DNA of 64,000 nt, from positions 2,141,619 to 2,205,618 of the forward strand of contig NZ_AP018689.1 of NCBI RefSeq assembly GCF_002157735.2, given 5' to 3'. The stretch comes from Vibrio aphrogenes. GTDB taxonomy: Bacteria > Pseudomonadota > Gammaproteobacteria > Enterobacterales > Vibrionaceae. The position numbers were made by a program, and so were the translations under genes. Positions 45,684 through 56,789 of this stretch are shown in pieces (the first letter of the stretch is position 1; each line of letters begins with the position of its first letter). The notes beneath the pieces were generated by a model, which worked only from the letters and a program-made list of their open reading frames with translations, searched no databases and had not been told where the DNA came from.

Positions 45684-46874
45684 TTAGAATCTCCCTTGAC
45701 GTGTAGATGTTGAGTTAGTTTTTGAATCGTCTGACTCACTACTGTTTTTTTGATCCAACTCGATACCATCATAGGTTGGTTGAGATTTATCTTGAGCACG
45801 GGTTGTTTCCGTCTTTCTCTGAGAATCCGAAATCAACTTATCAATCGGTAAATACAACATATTTCCTGATGATTCAGAGTCAATCAGTACTTTCGAACTA
45901 TGAGAGTAGATTTTCTCCATTGAATCTAAGTACAAACGATCACGAGTCACTTTCGGTGCAGCATTGTATTCTGGTAGCAGTTTCTCAAACTGAGCAACTT
46001 GACCTAATGCTTCATTCACCGTGCGTTCTGTGTAACCTTGAGCTTCTTTCTTCAAGCGTTCTGCTCGACCAGTTGCTTTCGGTAAGATTTCATTTTTATA
46101 CGCTTCAGCTTCACGAATGAAACGCTCTTCATCTTCTCGAGCCGCAATCGCATCATCAAATGCATCTTTTACTTGCTCAGGTGGACGAGATGATTGGAAG
46201 TTCACATCAACAACGGTTAAGCCCATATCGTACTTATCGATAATTTGGTTCAACGTTTTTTCAGTTTCTTGACGGATAGCTTGACGACCACTGGTCAAAA
46301 TACTGTCCATCAAAGAGTCCCCGATAACCGCACGTAAAGCAGAATCTGTTGCTTGACGTAAGCTGTCATCAGCATCGGTCACACGGTATAAATATTTATA
46401 AGGATCCGAAACACGATACTGAACACCCATTTCAACGGTAACGACGTTTTCATCTTTGGTTAGCATCAAACCAGATGCACGCAAAGAACGAATCGCTTGA
46501 ACGTTGACAGGAGTCACTTCATCAATAAAGCGTGGACGCCAGTTAAGACCAGGATCAACAATACGTTCATATTTACCTAAACGTAATACCACCCCTCTTT
46601 CCGCTTCACCAATGGTGTAAAATCCAGAAAATACCCAAATTAAAATAGCAATAATAACAATGGCACCAAAGCCAATTGCACTGCCGCCGCCCAAAGAAGG
46701 GCCTTTACCGCCTTTCTTTCCAAACTTGCCACCTAGTTTCTGGCTGAGTTTGTTGAACACCTCATCCAAGTCAGGTGGACCTTGTTCACGACCACCACGA
46801 TTATTTTTATTCCCCCAAGGGTCATTATCGCGGCCATTATTGTCGTTATTATTTCCAGGCTCATTCCACGCCAT
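45684..46874 (-). CDS. hflK: HflK, FtsH-associated SPFH protein
   Basis: Partner of HflC in the FtsH-regulating complex. Start at 46874 (MAWNEPGNNNDNNGRDNDPW), 396 residues; the frame is open to 46940 but without family support. It has the Asn/Gly/Asp-rich cytoplasmic N-terminus typical of HflK, one transmembrane helix (about 70-90), the SPFH domain (YTIGEAERGVVLRLGKYER), a coiled coil, and a polar Ser/Asp/Thr-rich tail. Confidence 0.96.
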   Translation of the reverse strand: MAWNEPGNNNDNNGRDNDPWGNKNNRGGREQGPPDLDEVFNKLSQKLGGKFGKKGGKGPSLGGGSAIGFGAIVIIAILIWVFSGFYTIGEAERGVVLRLGKYERIVDPGLNWRPRFIDEVTPVNVQAIRSLRASGLMLTKDENVVTVEMGVQYRVSDPYKYLYRVTDADDSLRQATDSALRAVIGDSLMDSILTSGRQAIRQETEKTLNQIIDKYDMGLTVVDVNFQSSRPPEQVKDAFDDAIAAREDEERFIREAEAYKNEILPKATGRAERLKKEAQGYTERTVNEALGQVAQFEKLLPEYNAAPKVTRDRLYLDSMEKIYSHSSKVLIDSESSGNMLYLPIDKLISDSQRKTETTRAQDKSQPTYDGIELDQKNSSESDDSKTNSTSTRQGRF

Positions 46875-46902
46875 TAGAAAGCTCCATCGTATAGATATGA
46901 CG

Positions 46903-48210
46903 TTATACTGTAGCAGTGATGTCTGTGACGATAAAGTCACTCATTACTGCCCCTTCTCTTTTCAATAATCTTAACCAATCAACTTGTTGCATTCGAACAT
47001 TGATCAGCAAATTACCTTGTTCATCATATTCTTCCGCTTGAATCACATTCATTTGGAAAAATAAGCTGCGTATTCGACCTTGATGTAAAGGTGGGATGCT
47101 TAGATGGTATTGAACAATTTGACTGGCCAATCGCTCGCTCAGTGCGGTAAATAGCAAGTCAATGCCTTGTCCTTCCATCGCCGAAACCCAAACGGTACGA
47201 GGGTTACCCTCATCGTCACGTTCAATTCTTGGTTTCTGGCCATCCATGTTGTCAATTTTATTCATCACTAGGAGTGATGGCACTTCATGAGCGTCGATCT
47301 CTTCAAGTACTTCGTTTACCGCATGAATATTCTCACGAAAACGGTCATCACTTGCATCCACAACATGTAACAAAATGTCAGCTTCTTGTGTTTCTTGCAG
47401 TGTCGCTTTGAACGCCGCCACCAGATCATGGGGTAAATGACGAATAAAGCCAACGGTATCGGCAAGAATCGCCGGCCCCACATCTTCCAACTCTATTTTT
47501 CTCAACGTAGGATCTAAGGTTGCAAACAGTTGGTCTGCCGCATAAACCCCCGCTTCGGTGATCCGGTTAAATAATGTGGATTTCCCCGCATTGGTATAAC
47601 CGACTAAAGAAATCGTTGGTATTTCCGCTCGCTGACGTGCTTTACGTCCTTGCTCTCGTTGCTTGGCGACTTTCGCTAAACGACGCAAAATTGCTTTAAT
47701 GCGTTCACGTAATAAACGTCTATCGGTTTCAAGCTGAGTTTCACCTGGACCACGTAAACCTATCCCGCCTTTTTGACGTTCTAAGTGAGTCCAACCTCGA
47801 ATTAATCGCGTCGATAAATGACGTAACTGAGCAAGCTCAACTTGTAATTTACCTTCGTGAGTTCGAGCTCGTTGAGCAAATATATCAAGAATTAATCCGG
47901 TACGGTCCAATACTCGACACTGGCAAAGATATTCAAGATTTCGTTCTTGGGCAGGACTTAAGGCATGATTAAATATCACGATTTCAGCCCCAACAGCTTT
48001 GACTGTATCGGCAATTTCTTGTGCTTTACCGGTTCCGACATAGTATTTGGTATGCGGAGATTGGCGGCTACCTGTTACAACTTGTAGCGATGTGACGCCA
48101 GCGGAAGAAACCAGCATTTCAAATTCGCTGAGATCTTCCCACTCACCTTCTTGTGTGAAGTTGACATGAACAAGTACCGCCTGCTCACCGGATTCATAAC
48201 GGTCAAACAA
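46903..48210 (-). CDS. hflX: HflX, ribosome-associated GTPase
   Basis: GTPase that binds 50S subunits and rescues stalled ribosomes under stress. The 435-residue protein has the HflX N-terminal domain (AEIVIFNHALSPAQERNLEYL), the central GGIGLRGPGETQLETDRR motif, and a GTPase domain with G1 GYTNAGKSTLF, G3 DTVGF and G4 NKID. Lies between hfq and hflK as in E. coli. Confidence 0.97.
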   Translation of the reverse strand: MFDRYESGEQAVLVHVNFTQEGEWEDLSEFEMLVSSAGVTSLQVVTGSRQSPHTKYYVGTGKAQEIADTVKAVGAEIVIFNHALSPAQERNLEYLCQCRVLDRTGLILDIFAQRARTHEGKLQVELAQLRHLSTRLIRGWTHLERQKGGIGLRGPGETQLETDRRLLRERIKAILRRLAKVAKQREQGRKARQRAEIPTISLVGYTNAGKSTLFNRITEAGVYAADQLFATLDPTLRKIELEDVGPAILADTVGFIRHLPHDLVAAFKATLQETQEADILLHVVDASDDRFRENIHAVNEVLEEIDAHEVPSLLVMNKIDNMDGQKPRIERDDEGNPRTVWVSAMEGQGIDLLFTALSERLASQIVQYHLSIPPLHQGRIRSLFFQMNVIQAEEYDEQGNLLINVRMQQVDWLRLLKREGAVMSDFIVTDITATV

Positions 48211-48245
48211 GCAGCTCGCTCCTTAATGATGATAGTTGATAATTA

Positions 48246-48846
<601 letters not shown>

Positions 48847-49785
48847 TCAATCAAGGCTCATTTCAATCTCATTTGAGACAATAGCAAAAGCAGAATCAAT
48901 ATCTTCGCTATCTAACCAAGTTAAATCACCCCAGCTTCTTAACCAAGTAATTTGTCGCTTAGCTAATTGCCTAGTTGCACAAATGCCACGAAACACTGCC
49001 TCGTCCAATGTACCATTACCATCTAAATATTCCCACACCTGTCGATATCCCACACAACGGATAGAAGGCAGATCAAGATGTAGATCACCTCTTGCTCGCA
49101 ATGCTTTGACTTCTTGTTCAAAGCCGGCGGCCATCATTTTCTCAAATCGTAATTCAATTCGACGATGTAATTCAGAACGCTCTTTCGGCATGATAGCAAA
49201 TTGCTTTACGTTATAAGGTAAAGGCTCCCCCTTTTGCTCTGTTAATTCAGTCAGAGTTTTCCCGGAGATACGATACACTTCTAATGCTCGAGATAAACGT
49301 TGAGGATCATTAGGATGAATACGTTGTGCCGACACAGGATCAATGTCGCTTAATTCTTTATGGAGCGCTTCCCACCCTTTTTCAATGGCTTCTTGTTCAA
49401 TTTGTTGACGAATATCGGGATCAGCTGCAGGTAATGGTGATAAACCTTCTAATAACGCCTTGTAATAAAGCATGGTGCCGCCAACAAGTAGCGGGATCTT
49501 ACCTTGCGAAACAATCTCATCCATGTGTTGTAAAGCATCACGACGAAAATCAGCCGCAGAGTAAGCTTCGCTAGGATCAAGAATATCAATCAAGCGATGA
49601 GGCGCTTGGGCTTGCTCTCGTGCATCTGGTTTCGCCGTACCAATATCCATTCCCTTATAAATTAAAGCAGAATCAACACTGATGATTTCTACAGGGTATT
49701 GTTGTCTCAAACGAATCGCTAAATCCGTTTTCCCCGACGCGGTTGGGCCCATAAGAAAAAGAGCTAAAGATTGTGTTGATGTCAT
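48847..49785 (-). CDS. miaA: MiaA, tRNA dimethylallyltransferase
   Basis: Adds an isopentenyl group to A37 of tRNAs that read UNN codons. The 312 residues contain the P-loop GPTASGKT (13-20), the [16 protein letters not shown] motif and [14 protein letters not shown]. It overlaps the mutL stop by four bases and is the last tightly packed gene before the enlarged gap to hfq. Confidence 0.97.
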   Translation of the reverse strand: MTSTQSLALFLMGPTASGKTDLAIRLRQQYPVEIISVDSALIYKGMDIGTAKPDAREQAQAPHRLIDILDPSEAYSAADFRRDALQHMDEIVSQGKIPLLVGGTMLYYKALLEGLSPLPAADPDIRQQIEQEAIEKGWEALHKELSDIDPVSAQRIHPNDPQRLSRALEVYRISGKTLTELTEQKGEPLPYNVKQFAIMPKERSELHRRIELRFEKMMAAGFEQEVKALRARGDLHLDLPSIRCVGYRQVWEYLDGNGTLDEAVFRGICATRQLAKRQITWLRSWGDLTWLDSEDIDSAFAIVSNEIEMSLD

Positions 49786-51677
49786 GATTGAAGCGCCAAA
49801 ATTGATGATGAAAAGTCCACAGGTTGGATCCAGTTATACGAGTTCAAAGGTAGATGACTCCCCCATATTTGTTCAATATCAGAAACCAATTGAATCGCTT
49901 CAGATAAACAATAACGAGGCTTTGTGACTACGATCTTGCGTGTTATCCATGGTGTGATCAAGCTTAGATCGGTATTTTGTTGTAATTTAAGCTCACTCAA
50001 TAAATCTGGGATCAATTGTTGTAAGTTTTGTTGCCTTAAAGGTTGAGGAACGCCCATCACCATAAAGGTATTTTTTCCTTTAATTTGCAACTCAATGCCA
50101 AGTTGCGCCAACAAAGAGGCTTGCTCTTTTATCACACAAGCATCCTCTGGCAACATAGGCAAACTTAAGGGAACCAACAAAGGCTGAGTTTTCAATGATT
50201 CTCCATTGTTTAACCTTAATTGTCCTTCGACTCTAATGCGTTCAGCCTTGTGTAAATCCAGCAAATGGCAACCTTGTGGGGATTGCATCAACAAAAAGAT
50301 CTCTTCAATAATGGCTAACGATTTGCCTAACGTCACCAGCTCAAATGTCTCTTGTTGAGAAGACTCCGATATTTGAGGAGGCGTCCTCATGGTGTCATTT
50401 GTGGTTTGAAAGGCCAAGTCGAGTGACTCTCGTGGTTCAAAAAGTGCGCGATAAGCTTCGGTCTGTTTTTTTTGTACAACTTCAGAAGGTCGAGACGGTG
50501 CTCGGTAAGTGGGTCGAGCTGCAGCTTGATGTCGAGTTGCATCCCAAGCTTGTTTACGCTGATCAGCATAATGCTCTGTTGATGCAGTCGTGACTGATTC
50601 TTGTATCGTGTGCGTTTCATCATCCGAGCGGTTTGGAGTGGCATAAGCTGACTTTGCAACCGCAGGGGTTGTCAATTCAATACTCTGTGCTAAAGCATCA
50701 CTCAAGGCTTGATAAATAAAATCATGCACCAAGCGAGCCTGATGAAAGCGAACTTCATGCTTAGCTGGGTGTACGTTAACATCCACTTGATGTGGATCGA
50801 CTTCAATAAATAGCACATAAGAGGCAAACTGCTCAGGCCTTAATGCATTTTCGTAACTTTGACGAATGGCGTGATTAATCAATTTATCTCGCATCATTCG
50901 ACCATTAACGTAGCAATACTGTAAATCGCTTTGGCTTCTCGCTCCTTCTGGCGTAGTGATCCAACCGGTCAACTTCAAATCATCATGTGATAACTGAATG
51001 CTCACCGCATGCTCCATAAAGCCTGAACCACACACAGCAGACACACGTTTTTCTACTTGAACATCCGTTTTTGCGGCTCGATACTGACGGATCACTTTGC
51101 CATTATGTCTTAAGGTAATAGAGACCGAAAAACAACTTAATGCAATGCGTTTGAGTAATTCATCGATATGAGTAAATTCTGTTTTTTCTGTTCTTAAAAA
51201 CTTACGCCGAGCTGGTGTATTAAAAAATAAATCAACGACTTCCACTGTTGTGCCAACAGGATGAGCAGCAGGTGTTAATTGAACAGCCATATCTCGGCCT
51301 TCAGCATAAGCAGACCAAGCTTCCGATTGAGTTGCTGTGCGAGAGGTTAAGGTTAAACGCGACACTGAGCTAATACTCGCCAGAGCTTCGCCACGAAAAC
51401 CTAAACTTAAAATAGCTTCAAGATCATCAAGAGAGTGAATTTTTGAGGTGGCATGACGACTCAGAGCTAAACCTAATTCGTCTTTTTCTATCCCGGAACC
51501 ATTATCACGCACACGGATCAGTTTACTGCCACCTTTTTCAATATCGACATCAATTCGAGTGGCGCCTGAATCAATACTATTTTCGACTAACTCTTTCACC
51601 ACTGATGCCGGACGTTCAACCACTTCACCGGCTGCAATTTGGTTCGCTAATCGAGCGGGTAAAATTTTTATTGTCAT
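49782..51677 (-). CDS. mutL: MutL, DNA mismatch repair protein
   Basis: GHKL-family ATPase that links MutS to MutH/UvrD. The 631 residues have the N-terminal ATPase motifs ([43 protein letters not shown]), a variable Gln/Thr/Ser-rich linker at roughly 350-440, and a C-terminal dimerisation domain. I see no DQHAxxE metal-binding endonuclease motif, as expected for a MutH-type gammaproteobacterial MutL. Confidence 0.97.
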   Translation of the reverse strand: MTIKILPARLANQIAAGEVVERPASVVKELVENSIDSGATRIDVDIEKGGSKLIRVRDNGSGIEKDELGLALSRHATSKIHSLDDLEAILSLGFRGEALASISSVSRLTLTSRTATQSEAWSAYAEGRDMAVQLTPAAHPVGTTVEVVDLFFNTPARRKFLRTEKTEFTHIDELLKRIALSCFSVSITLRHNGKVIRQYRAAKTDVQVEKRVSAVCGSGFMEHAVSIQLSHDDLKLTGWITTPEGARSQSDLQYCYVNGRMMRDKLINHAIRQSYENALRPEQFASYVLFIEVDPHQVDVNVHPAKHEVRFHQARLVHDFIYQALSDALAQSIELTTPAVAKSAYATPNRSDDETHTIQESVTTASTEHYADQRKQAWDATRHQAAARPTYRAPSRPSEVVQKKQTEAYRALFEPRESLDLAFQTTNDTMRTPPQISESSQQETFELVTLGKSLAIIEEIFLLMQSPQGCHLLDLHKAERIRVEGQLRLNNGESLKTQPLLVPLSLPMLPEDACVIKEQASLLAQLGIELQIKGKNTFMVMGVPQPLRQQNLQQLIPDLLSELKLQQNTDLSLITPWITRKIVVTKPRYCLSEAIQLVSDIEQIWGSHLPLNSYNWIQPVDFSSSILALQS

Positions 51678-51701
51678 AACGTTACTACACCAGTGATGTT
51701 A

Positions 51702-53429
51702 TTAAGATTGAGGAATGGTCAACTTCTGCCCTACTGCTAAACTATCCGAACGTAAGTTATTCGCTTTACGGATCTGTGACACACTGACACCATATTTATC
51801 CGCAATTTTACCAAGGAAGTCTCCTCGTTGTACTTGATAGATAATACTTTTAGGTTTACTTGAGACCGGAATTTTTAACGTTTGTCCCACTTTAAGCGTA
51901 TTTGAACGCAGATTATTTTGTTGCTTAATCACATTCACTGACACGGAATACTGCTCTGCAATCTTTCCTAAGTAATCGCCACTTTTCACTACATAGTGAG
52001 TGATATGATCGCTATTTGACAGTGCAGCAGGAGCAGGATTACTCTTCGATGTCACACTAGGTGAAGCGACTTTCAGCTCCTGCCCAATATACACCGTAGA
52101 GCTTTTTAGATTGTTCCATGCTTTTAAATTCGCCGTTGTCGTACCATAATTTTTCGCGATAACAGATAAAGATTCACCGCTTTTCACTTTATGTGTCGTA
52201 CCTGAAGGGTGATTAACCACGATCATCCCTTCTGGAGGGTTTGCTTTAAAATATTGAATTACCGCATTAGAGATGGCACCCGCTAGTTTATTTTGGTGAT
52301 AGTTTTGTACCAACAACTTCTCTTCTTGAGGGTTGGAGATAAAACCCGTTTCAACCAAGATAGACGGAATATCTGGGGACTTTAAGACGGCAAGGCTGGC
52401 ATACACTGGCTTTGAAGTATGCATTTTAGTCACTTGTTTTAATTCTTGGATCACTTTTAAAGCCAATTTATTCCCTTCAGTTTGTGAATGGCTAAATTGC
52501 AGATCCAATACCGTTTGACTCACATTTTTATCATCACTATTTTTCGATAATAAAATACCACCGCCACCAAGCAATTCAGATTGCTCTTCTTTTTTAACAA
52601 CCCAACGACCAATTTCAGTATTGGCTCGACGGGTACTTAATACGAAAACCGACGCCCCACGCGGCCCTGACGTGGTATAGCTATCCGCATGAATTGACAC
52701 CAATAATAAAGACTTATTTTTACGGGCAATTTCAGAACGTTTATTTAAATTCACGTAATAATCACCGGTACGAGTTAATACCGCATGAATATTTGAGGTC
52801 GCGTTTAATCTATCGGCAACTTTCTTGGCGATAGCTAATGTAATGTGTTTTTCGTATTTACGAGTCGGGCCGATAGAACCAGGATCCTCACCACCATGCC
52901 CAGGGTCGATTGCCACTACAATTTTACTCAATGCTTTTGAGGTTGTGGTTGGGATCGCTCTTGGTAACTCAGCTTGCTTATCCGTTGTGACCGCCTGTTT
53001 TACCGATGAAGCGCCTTCTTTATCTTTAAAGTCGATGACTAAGCGGTGCCCATATTGCCCATCTCCGGTCGGAGCTAGCTTAAACACTTCTGGTGTATTC
53101 GCTTCTTTTAACTCAAAAACTAACCGATAGGTTGATGCCTCTGGAGGACTACTTTTTCTGATTTTGGTTAAGATACGACTCTCAGATACATTGATGGGAA
53201 GCTTGGTTTTTAGTTGGGTACTTTTTAAATCCACCACCAAACGGTTCGGACTCGTTAGCATAAAATAACTAAATTGGGGTTCACTCCCCATATCCATCAC
53301 CACTCGAGTATCATGTGGCGACGGCCAAACACGAATACTGTCTAGTGAATTTGCATTGACGCTCGAGATAACACTAAACCAGGCTGTTATGAGCAAAAAC
53401 AGCACTCGAAAATAAGAAGACTTCAGCAC
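51702..53429 (-). CDS. amiB: AmiB, N-acetylmuramoyl-L-alanine amidase with LysM repeats
   Basis: Periplasmic zinc amidase that cleaves septal peptidoglycan during daughter-cell separation. The 575 residues begin with a signal peptide (1-26), followed by an AMIN domain (about 30-130), a catalytic amidase_3 domain (from [15 protein letters not shown], with HADS and the C-terminal [11 protein letters not shown]), and three LysM repeats (about 408-450, 482-525, 531-574) for peptidoglycan binding. The LysM repeats differ from E. coli AmiB and are common in Vibrio. Overlaps tsaE by seven bases. Confidence 0.96.
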   Translation of the reverse strand: MLKSSYFRVLFLLITAWFSVISSVNANSLDSIRVWPSPHDTRVVMDMGSEPQFSYFMLTSPNRLVVDLKSTQLKTKLPINVSESRILTKIRKSSPPEASTYRLVFELKEANTPEVFKLAPTGDGQYGHRLVIDFKDKEGASSVKQAVTTDKQAELPRAIPTTTSKALSKIVVAIDPGHGGEDPGSIGPTRKYEKHITLAIAKKVADRLNATSNIHAVLTRTGDYYVNLNKRSEIARKNKSLLLVSIHADSYTTSGPRGASVFVLSTRRANTEIGRWVVKKEEQSELLGGGGILLSKNSDDKNVSQTVLDLQFSHSQTEGNKLALKVIQELKQVTKMHTSKPVYASLAVLKSPDIPSILVETGFISNPQEEKLLVQNYHQNKLAGAISNAVIQYFKANPPEGMIVVNHPSGTTHKVKSGESLSVIAKNYGTTTANLKAWNNLKSSTVYIGQELKVASPSVTSKSNPAPAALSNSDHITHYVVKSGDYLGKIAEQYSVSVNVIKQQNNLRSNTLKVGQTLKIPVSSKPKSIIYQVQRGDFLGKIADKYGVSVSQIRKANNLRSDSLAVGQKLTIPQS

Positions 53430-53887
53430 AATTCCAACTTACCTAATAAAGATTGTCCATATTCATTATTGGCGGTGATCACAACTTGTCGTTGCGTATC
53501 CAAATAACGTAATTCAATATCAAGATCCGCTAAAGGTAGCAAACCTTCACCTTTTTCTGGCCATTCAACCAAGCAAATAGCATCTGGGGTAAAATAATCA
53601 CGTATCCCCATGAACTCAAGCTCTTCCGGATCAGCCAATCGATATAAGTCAAAATGATACACTTGCCAATTCGACAACTGATAGGGTTCAACTAACGTAT
53701 AGGTTGGGCTTTTTACATTACCTTCATGCCCTAAAGCACGAATAAACCCACGACTAAATGTCGTTTTCCCTGCACCAAGATCACCGTGCAGATAGATGGT
53801 GGTTTGCTGATAACAGACTTTTGCAAGTTTGGTTCCAAGGTCAATTGTTGCGGCTTCATCCATTAATATGGCTTGCTTAGTCGTCAT
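53423..53887 (-). CDS. tsaE: TsaE, tRNA t6A modification ATPase
   Basis: ATPase of the TsaBDE complex that makes threonylcarbamoyl-A37 in tRNAs reading ANN codons. The 154 residues show Walker [15 protein letters not shown] (34-47), and the [11 protein letters not shown] and [19 protein letters not shown] segments. In E. coli the nnr gene sits immediately upstream of tsaE; here it is not present, and the upstream 287 bases are non-coding. Confidence 0.96.
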   Translation of the reverse strand: MTTKQAILMDEAATIDLGTKLAKVCYQQTTIYLHGDLGAGKTTFSRGFIRALGHEGNVKSPTYTLVEPYQLSNWQVYHFDLYRLADPEELEFMGIRDYFTPDAICLVEWPEKGEGLLPLADLDIELRYLDTQRQVVITANNEYGQSLLGKLELC

Positions 53888-54174
53888 AAAAAATTTGGTT
53901 ACCTATTTACGTAATAAATGATGCGAAACGGCATGCATCAGGATCTCTGATTACAGCATTAAAAATAGTAAACTGACTCGCTAAAAAGAGGCAATAGTGT
54001 CAGATAGATATTATTCTACATATTGATGTTAAATTCTAAACAAAGTGTCAAAAATAGATACAAACAGCGTTAAATAAACACCGCTTACACCCTCAACGAT
54101 CAAGATCCAGCTGAATCGAGAGGCTCTCCCATGTTAATATTCATTTTTCATTCTTATCGAAACCATCCATTCTT

Positions 54175-55305
54175 ATGAATTACCAACTACTTGCACAAAA
54201 AATCAAACAATGGGGTCAAGAGCTTGGCTTTCAAAAAGTAGGGATCACCGATATTGACCTCTCACAACACGAAGCTCAACTTCAGCGTTGGATCGACGCG
54301 GGTTATCATGGCTCGATGGATTGGATGGCACGACATGGCATGATGAGAGCACGTCCTCAAGAATTACATCCAGGAACGATAAGAGTCATCAGCGTTCGTT
54401 TAGATTACCTTCCTCCTGAGGCACAATTTGCCTCTAACTTATCCGATCCGACTCAGGCTTATATTAGTCGCTATTCCTTAGGACGAGACTATCACAAGCT
54501 CATACGCAACCAACTTAAAAAGCTCGGGCAAAAAATAGAGCAAGAAGTCGGTCAATTAGGTTATCGCCCTTTTGTTGATTCTGCACCCATTCTAGAAAGA
54601 CCATTAGCACAAAAAGCAGGTTTAGGGTGGGCAGGCAAACATTCTTTAATTCTAGACAAAGAAGCAGGCTCTTGGTTCTTTCTTGGCGAGTTATTAGTTG
54701 ATATCCCTCTTCCTGTTGATGAACCACAAACGAATCAATGTGGAAAATGCAAAGCATGTATGACCTCATGTCCAACCGGGGCTATTGTCGAAGAAGGCGT
54801 GGTCGATGCTAGGTTATGTATTTCTTACCTTACGATTGAACTCGATGGCATCATCCCTGAAGCGCTACGCTCAAAAATCGGAAACCGAATTTATGGGTGT
54901 GATGATTGCCAATTAGTCTGTCCATGGAATCGAGAAGCCGAAGTGACTCAAGAAGCTTCTTTTCATCGTCGTGATATTTTCAAAGAGGCGAGCTTAGTGC
55001 GTTTATTCCAATGGACAGAAGCTCAGTTCTTAAAAAATATGGAAGGCTCTGCCATTCGACGTATTGGTCACATCCAATGGTTACGAAATATCGCCGTGGC
55101 ACTTGGGAATGCCCCTTTTGATGAAACTATCCTACCAACGTTACAAGAACGTCTTGGACAAAATGAAATCTTAGATATTCATATACAATGGGCAATAGAA
55201 GAGCAAAACAAGAAACGACAAGCTATACATGATAATGCAGTACGAAATACTAAATTAGAAAGGTTAGTTAGAATTATAACGAAAGGCTTACCCAGAGACG
55301 CATAG
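54175..55305 (+). CDS. queG: QueG, epoxyqueuosine reductase
   Basis: Cobalamin- and 2x[4Fe-4S]-dependent enzyme performing the last step of queuosine synthesis in tRNA. The 376 residues include the cobalamin-binding N-terminal domain and two ferredoxin-type clusters: C189, C192, C195, C199 in CGKCKACMTSC, and C242, C245, C249 in GCDDCQLVCPWN. Only family-typical N-terminus from ATG 54175. Divergent from tsaE and next to the tRNA-Gly array, as in E. coli. Confidence 0.97.
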   Translation: MNYQLLAQKIKQWGQELGFQKVGITDIDLSQHEAQLQRWIDAGYHGSMDWMARHGMMRARPQELHPGTIRVISVRLDYLPPEAQFASNLSDPTQAYISRYSLGRDYHKLIRNQLKKLGQKIEQEVGQLGYRPFVDSAPILERPLAQKAGLGWAGKHSLILDKEAGSWFFLGELLVDIPLPVDEPQTNQCGKCKACMTSCPTGAIVEEGVVDARLCISYLTIELDGIIPEALRSKIGNRIYGCDDCQLVCPWNREAEVTQEASFHRRDIFKEASLVRLFQWTEAQFLKNMEGSAIRRIGHIQWLRNIAVALGNAPFDETILPTLQERLGQNEILDIHIQWAIEEQNKKRQAIHDNAVRNTKLERLVRIITKGLPRDA

Positions 55306-55788
55306 TGATACGAATCTCAAAATAAATTGGAAATGTGGAAAAAGTAATGAATAGCTTGCCATATAGAGCCATTACAAAAAGTTAAGCACAATCAAAACAA
55401 ATGACAAAGATCAAGTTAAAATCAAAAAAAGATCTTAATTTTATACTGTTTTTCCATACAGTTAATATAAAAAACCAACAAAAAACAATAACTTATCTAA
55501 ATATAAGCTCTTTTATAACTATGCTCAGCAACAATTAGATCCTAATAAATGTCACTTTCCACCAGCTAAAAAACAACTTACACACCAACTTATCCACAGC
55601 TTAAATTTTGTGGATAACTTTGTAGATAATATCTGATTGAAGTGTTGTAACCTAGATATAGCATGCGATATACACATGTCACCTTTATCAAGAATAAAGG
55701 GGGTATCTTTCCTAAAGAGCGAAAGCCGAGCTGATTAGACTTTATATAGAAATGTATGTGAAAGTTACTTTATTACAGAGAATAAAAA
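55306..55788. other. AT-rich, DnaA-box-containing intergenic region (datA-like position)
   Basis: About 480 gene-free bases between queG and the tRNA-Gly array. It contains two perfect DnaA boxes in inverted orientation (TTATCCACA 55590-55598, TGTGGATAA 55609-55617), one that fits the relaxed TTWTNCACA consensus (TGTGGAAAA, 55334-55342), and two with one mismatch (TGTAGATAA 55621-55629, ATATACACA 55668-55676). In E. coli the same place holds the DnaA-titrating/inactivating locus datA. No convincing IHF site found by eye. Confidence 0.6.
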
Positions 55789-55815
55789 ACGATCTCAAGT
55801 GAGATCGTTTTTTAT
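55789..55815 (-). terminator. Terminator of the tRNA-Gly/fMet operon
   Basis: AACGATCTCA and TGAGATCGTT with a short loop, followed on the minus strand by TTTT; it is 3' of the tRNA array and of the two decayed tRNA copies. Confidence 0.85.
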
Positions 55816-55822
55816 TTTATTT

Positions 55823-55912
55823 TGGAGTGACAACCAGGTTCTCTATTTAGGAGTTCGATTTACGTAATCCTATCAAGCTGTACTCTTTATGAGTAAACCG
55901 TATCACTTATTA
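55823..55912 (-). pseudogene. Strongly decayed tRNA-Gly-like copy
   Basis: Begins TGGAGTGACAACCAGGTTC, recognisable as the 3' acceptor, CCA and half T-arm of tRNA-Gly (TGGAGCGACACACGAGGTTC). The rest has lost tRNA folding potential but its other end (TACTC...GAG...GTATCACTTA) resembles the end of the neighbouring decayed copy. Confidence 0.55.
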
Positions 55913-55915
55913 ATT

Positions 55916-56010
55916 TGGAGCGACACACGAGGTTCCCGATCTTCAAGGCTTAGGCGTGACCTCAACCTTGGCAAGGTAGTACTCTACTGAGCGTATCTCA
56001 TTTATCACTT
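55916..56010 (-). pseudogene. Decayed tRNA-Gly (GCC) copy
   Basis: Retains an exact 3' end (TGGAGCGACACACGAGGTTC) and the anticodon arm ACCTCAACCTTGGCAAGGT, but about 18 foreign bases interrupt the T-arm (55936-55953), and the D-arm and 5' acceptor strand are replaced by unrelated sequence. It cannot fold as a tRNA. Confidence 0.8.
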
Positions 56011-56016
56011 ACAATT

Positions 56017-56092
56017 TGGAGCGACACACGAGGTTCGAACTCGTGACCTCAACCTTGGCAAGGTTGCGCTCTACCAGCTGAGCTAGTGTCGC
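56017..56092 (-). tRNA. tRNA-Gly (GCC), copy 1
   Basis: 76 bases, minus strand GCGACACTAGCTCAGCTGG at 5' end, GCC anticodon in loop TTGCCAA, T-arm GAGTTCGAACCTC and encoded CCA. Confidence 0.97.
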
Positions 56093-56127
56093 ATAATAAA
56101 CTGCTTAATCAGCAATTTATTTAAATT

Positions 56128-56204
<77 letters not shown>

Positions 56205-56259
56205 TCCGGATGTCATTGTTAAAGTACAATGAAAACTTTGATTCTTACAAAGAAGAATT

Positions 56260-56335
56260 TGGAGCGACACACGAGGTTCGAACTCGTGACCTCAACCTTG
56301 GCAAGGTTGCGCTCTACCAGCTGAGCTAGTGTCGC
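56260..56335 (-). tRNA. tRNA-Gly (GCC), copy 2
   Basis: Sequence identical to copy 1, placed exactly 243 bases further on. The flanks are also nearly identical. Confidence 0.97.
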
Positions 56336-56370
56336 ATAATAAACTGCTTAATCAGCAATTCATTTAAATT

Positions 56371-56447
<77 letters not shown>

Positions 56448-56502
56448 TCCGGATGTCACTGTTAAAGTACAATGAAAACTTTGATTTTTACAAAGAAGAA
56501 TT

Positions 56503-56578
56503 TGGAGCGACACACGAGGTTCGAACTCGTGACCTCAACCTTGGCAAGGTTGCGCTCTACCAGCTGAGCTAGTGTCGC
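56503..56578 (-). tRNA. tRNA-Gly (GCC), copy 3
   Basis: Sequence identical to copies 1 and 2, again at 243-base period. Confidence 0.97.
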
Positions 56579-56613
56579 ATAATAAACTGCTTAATCAGCA
56601 ATTCACTTAAATT

Positions 56614-56690
<77 letters not shown>

Positions 56691-56694
56691 TCCG

Positions 56695-56789
56695 TGTTTT
56701 AGGTTGCTAGGATTTTAGTTCCTAGTCCCTAGGGTTCTAATTTTCGACACCTAGAAACTAGGGACTATAAACTAGAAACCTTTATAATT
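56695..56789. repeat. CTAG-rich inverted-repeat spacer
   Basis: Replaces the normal spacer between fMet copy 3 and Gly copy 4. It has repeated CTAG-containing words (TTCCTAGTCCCTAGG, CCTAGAAACTAGGGACTATA, AACTAGAAACC) in both orientations. Confidence 0.75.
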
